A stretch of DNA of 64,000 nucleotides from Stercorarius parasiticus (Eukaryota; Chordata; Aves; Charadriiformes; Stercorariidae): contig VWZL01004638.1 in the NCBI GenBank assembly GCA_013396915.1, positions 1,887,038 through 1,951,037 of the forward strand. The letters run 5' to 3'. The translations under genes and the position numbers were made by a program. Numbering within the stretch: position 1 is the first letter of the stretch; each line of letters begins with the position of its first letter. Below are positions 63,522 to 64,000 of this stretch, one piece after another. The notes beneath the pieces were generated by a model. It searched no databases, was not told the origin of the DNA, and saw nothing but the letters and a program-made list of their open reading frames with translations.

Positions 63522-64000
63522 TGTCCTGGTTTGAGGTAGAACAGAACCAACTTTCTGTTCAGTAATTTTAATTCTTAGCTAAGCCTCTTCTAACTCTCTG
63601 AAATAAACAGCATACTGTGCTGAAAACTGTTCACTCTCAGAGTGATAAGGCCTGTGTTTATAGTTAATGCCAAGGAATGGTACGCAGAGAGGCTCTTGTT
63701 TATACTTATTGCTATAGCAAGCAAGGTCAGCTAACTTTGTTATTTGCCCCGCTAGAGGGTCAGAAATGGAAAAGTGTAGAAGGGTCACATTTGCAGGGAG
63801 GAATGGACCTGACAGGTGACCCAAAACTAACCAACGGGGTATTCCATCCCATCTGCCTCATGCTCAGTATAAAAGCTGAGGGATCAAGGGTTCAGCCCTC
63901 TTTCTTCAATGGCTGACGTCCAAGGAGGACCCTGTCTGTTCATCTGCCTTTGATCCCAATCCATCCGTTCCTGACTGCAGATCACAGAATCACACACAGA
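63522..64000 (+). mobile_element. ERVL-type LTR, cut by the window edge
   Basis: This begins at TGTCCTGGTTTGAGG, the usual opening of this LTR group, and runs at least to about 63,980. It shares a clear block with the LTR at 46.5 kb: a ctgac/gacccaaaactaaccaa stretch, a tattccat segment, then tgctcag, a TATA-type box and aaagctgagg. The order and spacing match while the overall sequence differs, so it belongs to a related but distinct subfamily. The TATAAAA box gives plus orientation. The 3' end and target duplication lie outside the window, so it cannot be told whether this is a solo LTR or the 5' LTR of a longer provirus. No coding region of the element is visible. Confidence 0.8.
63868..63874 (+). 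promoter_or_regulatory. TATAAAA box of the second LTR
   Basis: It sits in gctcagtataaaagctgag, at the same place as the AATAAAA box of the first LTR. It is a probable core promoter element of the old provirus, with transcription expected to start about 25-30 bases downstream. Present activity is unknown. Confidence 0.6.

Noticed and set aside
1..64000. Bacterial or phage operon, CRISPR array, tRNA or rRNA genes
   Set aside because: No regularly spaced repeats, no cloverleaf or rRNA sequence recognised, and the mobile elements and composition indicate a vertebrate nuclear genome.

Overview
The window looks like nuclear DNA of a bird: AT-rich, CpG-poor vertebrate sequence with no dense gene content. 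The lineage evidence comes from the mobile elements. There is a CR1 LINE fragment at about 2.97-3.45 kb. There is a complete solo LTR of the ERVL-like type common in neoavian birds at 46,549-47,150, and the start of a second, related LTR at 63,522. I recognise no named protein-coding gene, no rRNA, tRNA or CRISPR array, and no bacterial-type operon. The window reads as a gene-poor intergenic region or as large introns.

Layout. 1-2.6 kb is AT-rich non-coding DNA. 2.6-3.45 kb holds an unassigned segment followed by the CR1 reverse-transcriptase relic. 3.45-13.2 kb is non-coding, with one GC-richer patch near 6.3-6.6 kb and a TAAT-rich block near 10.9-11.1 kb. 13.2-27.4 kb carries several minus-strand segments that look like exons (open frame, AG acceptor, GT donor). 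The best is 13,208-13,481, which has a GTAAGT donor; its partner at 14,794-14,968 is phase-compatible only if a one-base frameshift is allowed. These are unnamed and weakly supported, because open frames of this size occur by chance in this window. 27.4-46.5 kb is mostly featureless, with short low-complexity tracts and a GC-richer patch near 30 kb. 46.5-47.3 kb holds the solo LTR and, nearby, a 22-base A run. 47.3-62.7 kb is again non-coding, with small repeats. 62.74-63.0 kb contains a heavily decayed L2-clade LINE relic, recognised by its conserved HWLP block. The window ends inside the second LTR.

The best-supported results are therefore repeat biology: one solo LTR with a perfect 5-bp target duplication, a second LTR sharing the same promoter-proximal block, a CR1 piece missing both ends, and an ancient L2-like relic. 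No coherent new biological system is visible. The only open question about genes is whether the minus-strand segments at 13-27 kb belong to one transcript, which RNA-seq or a protein search would settle.
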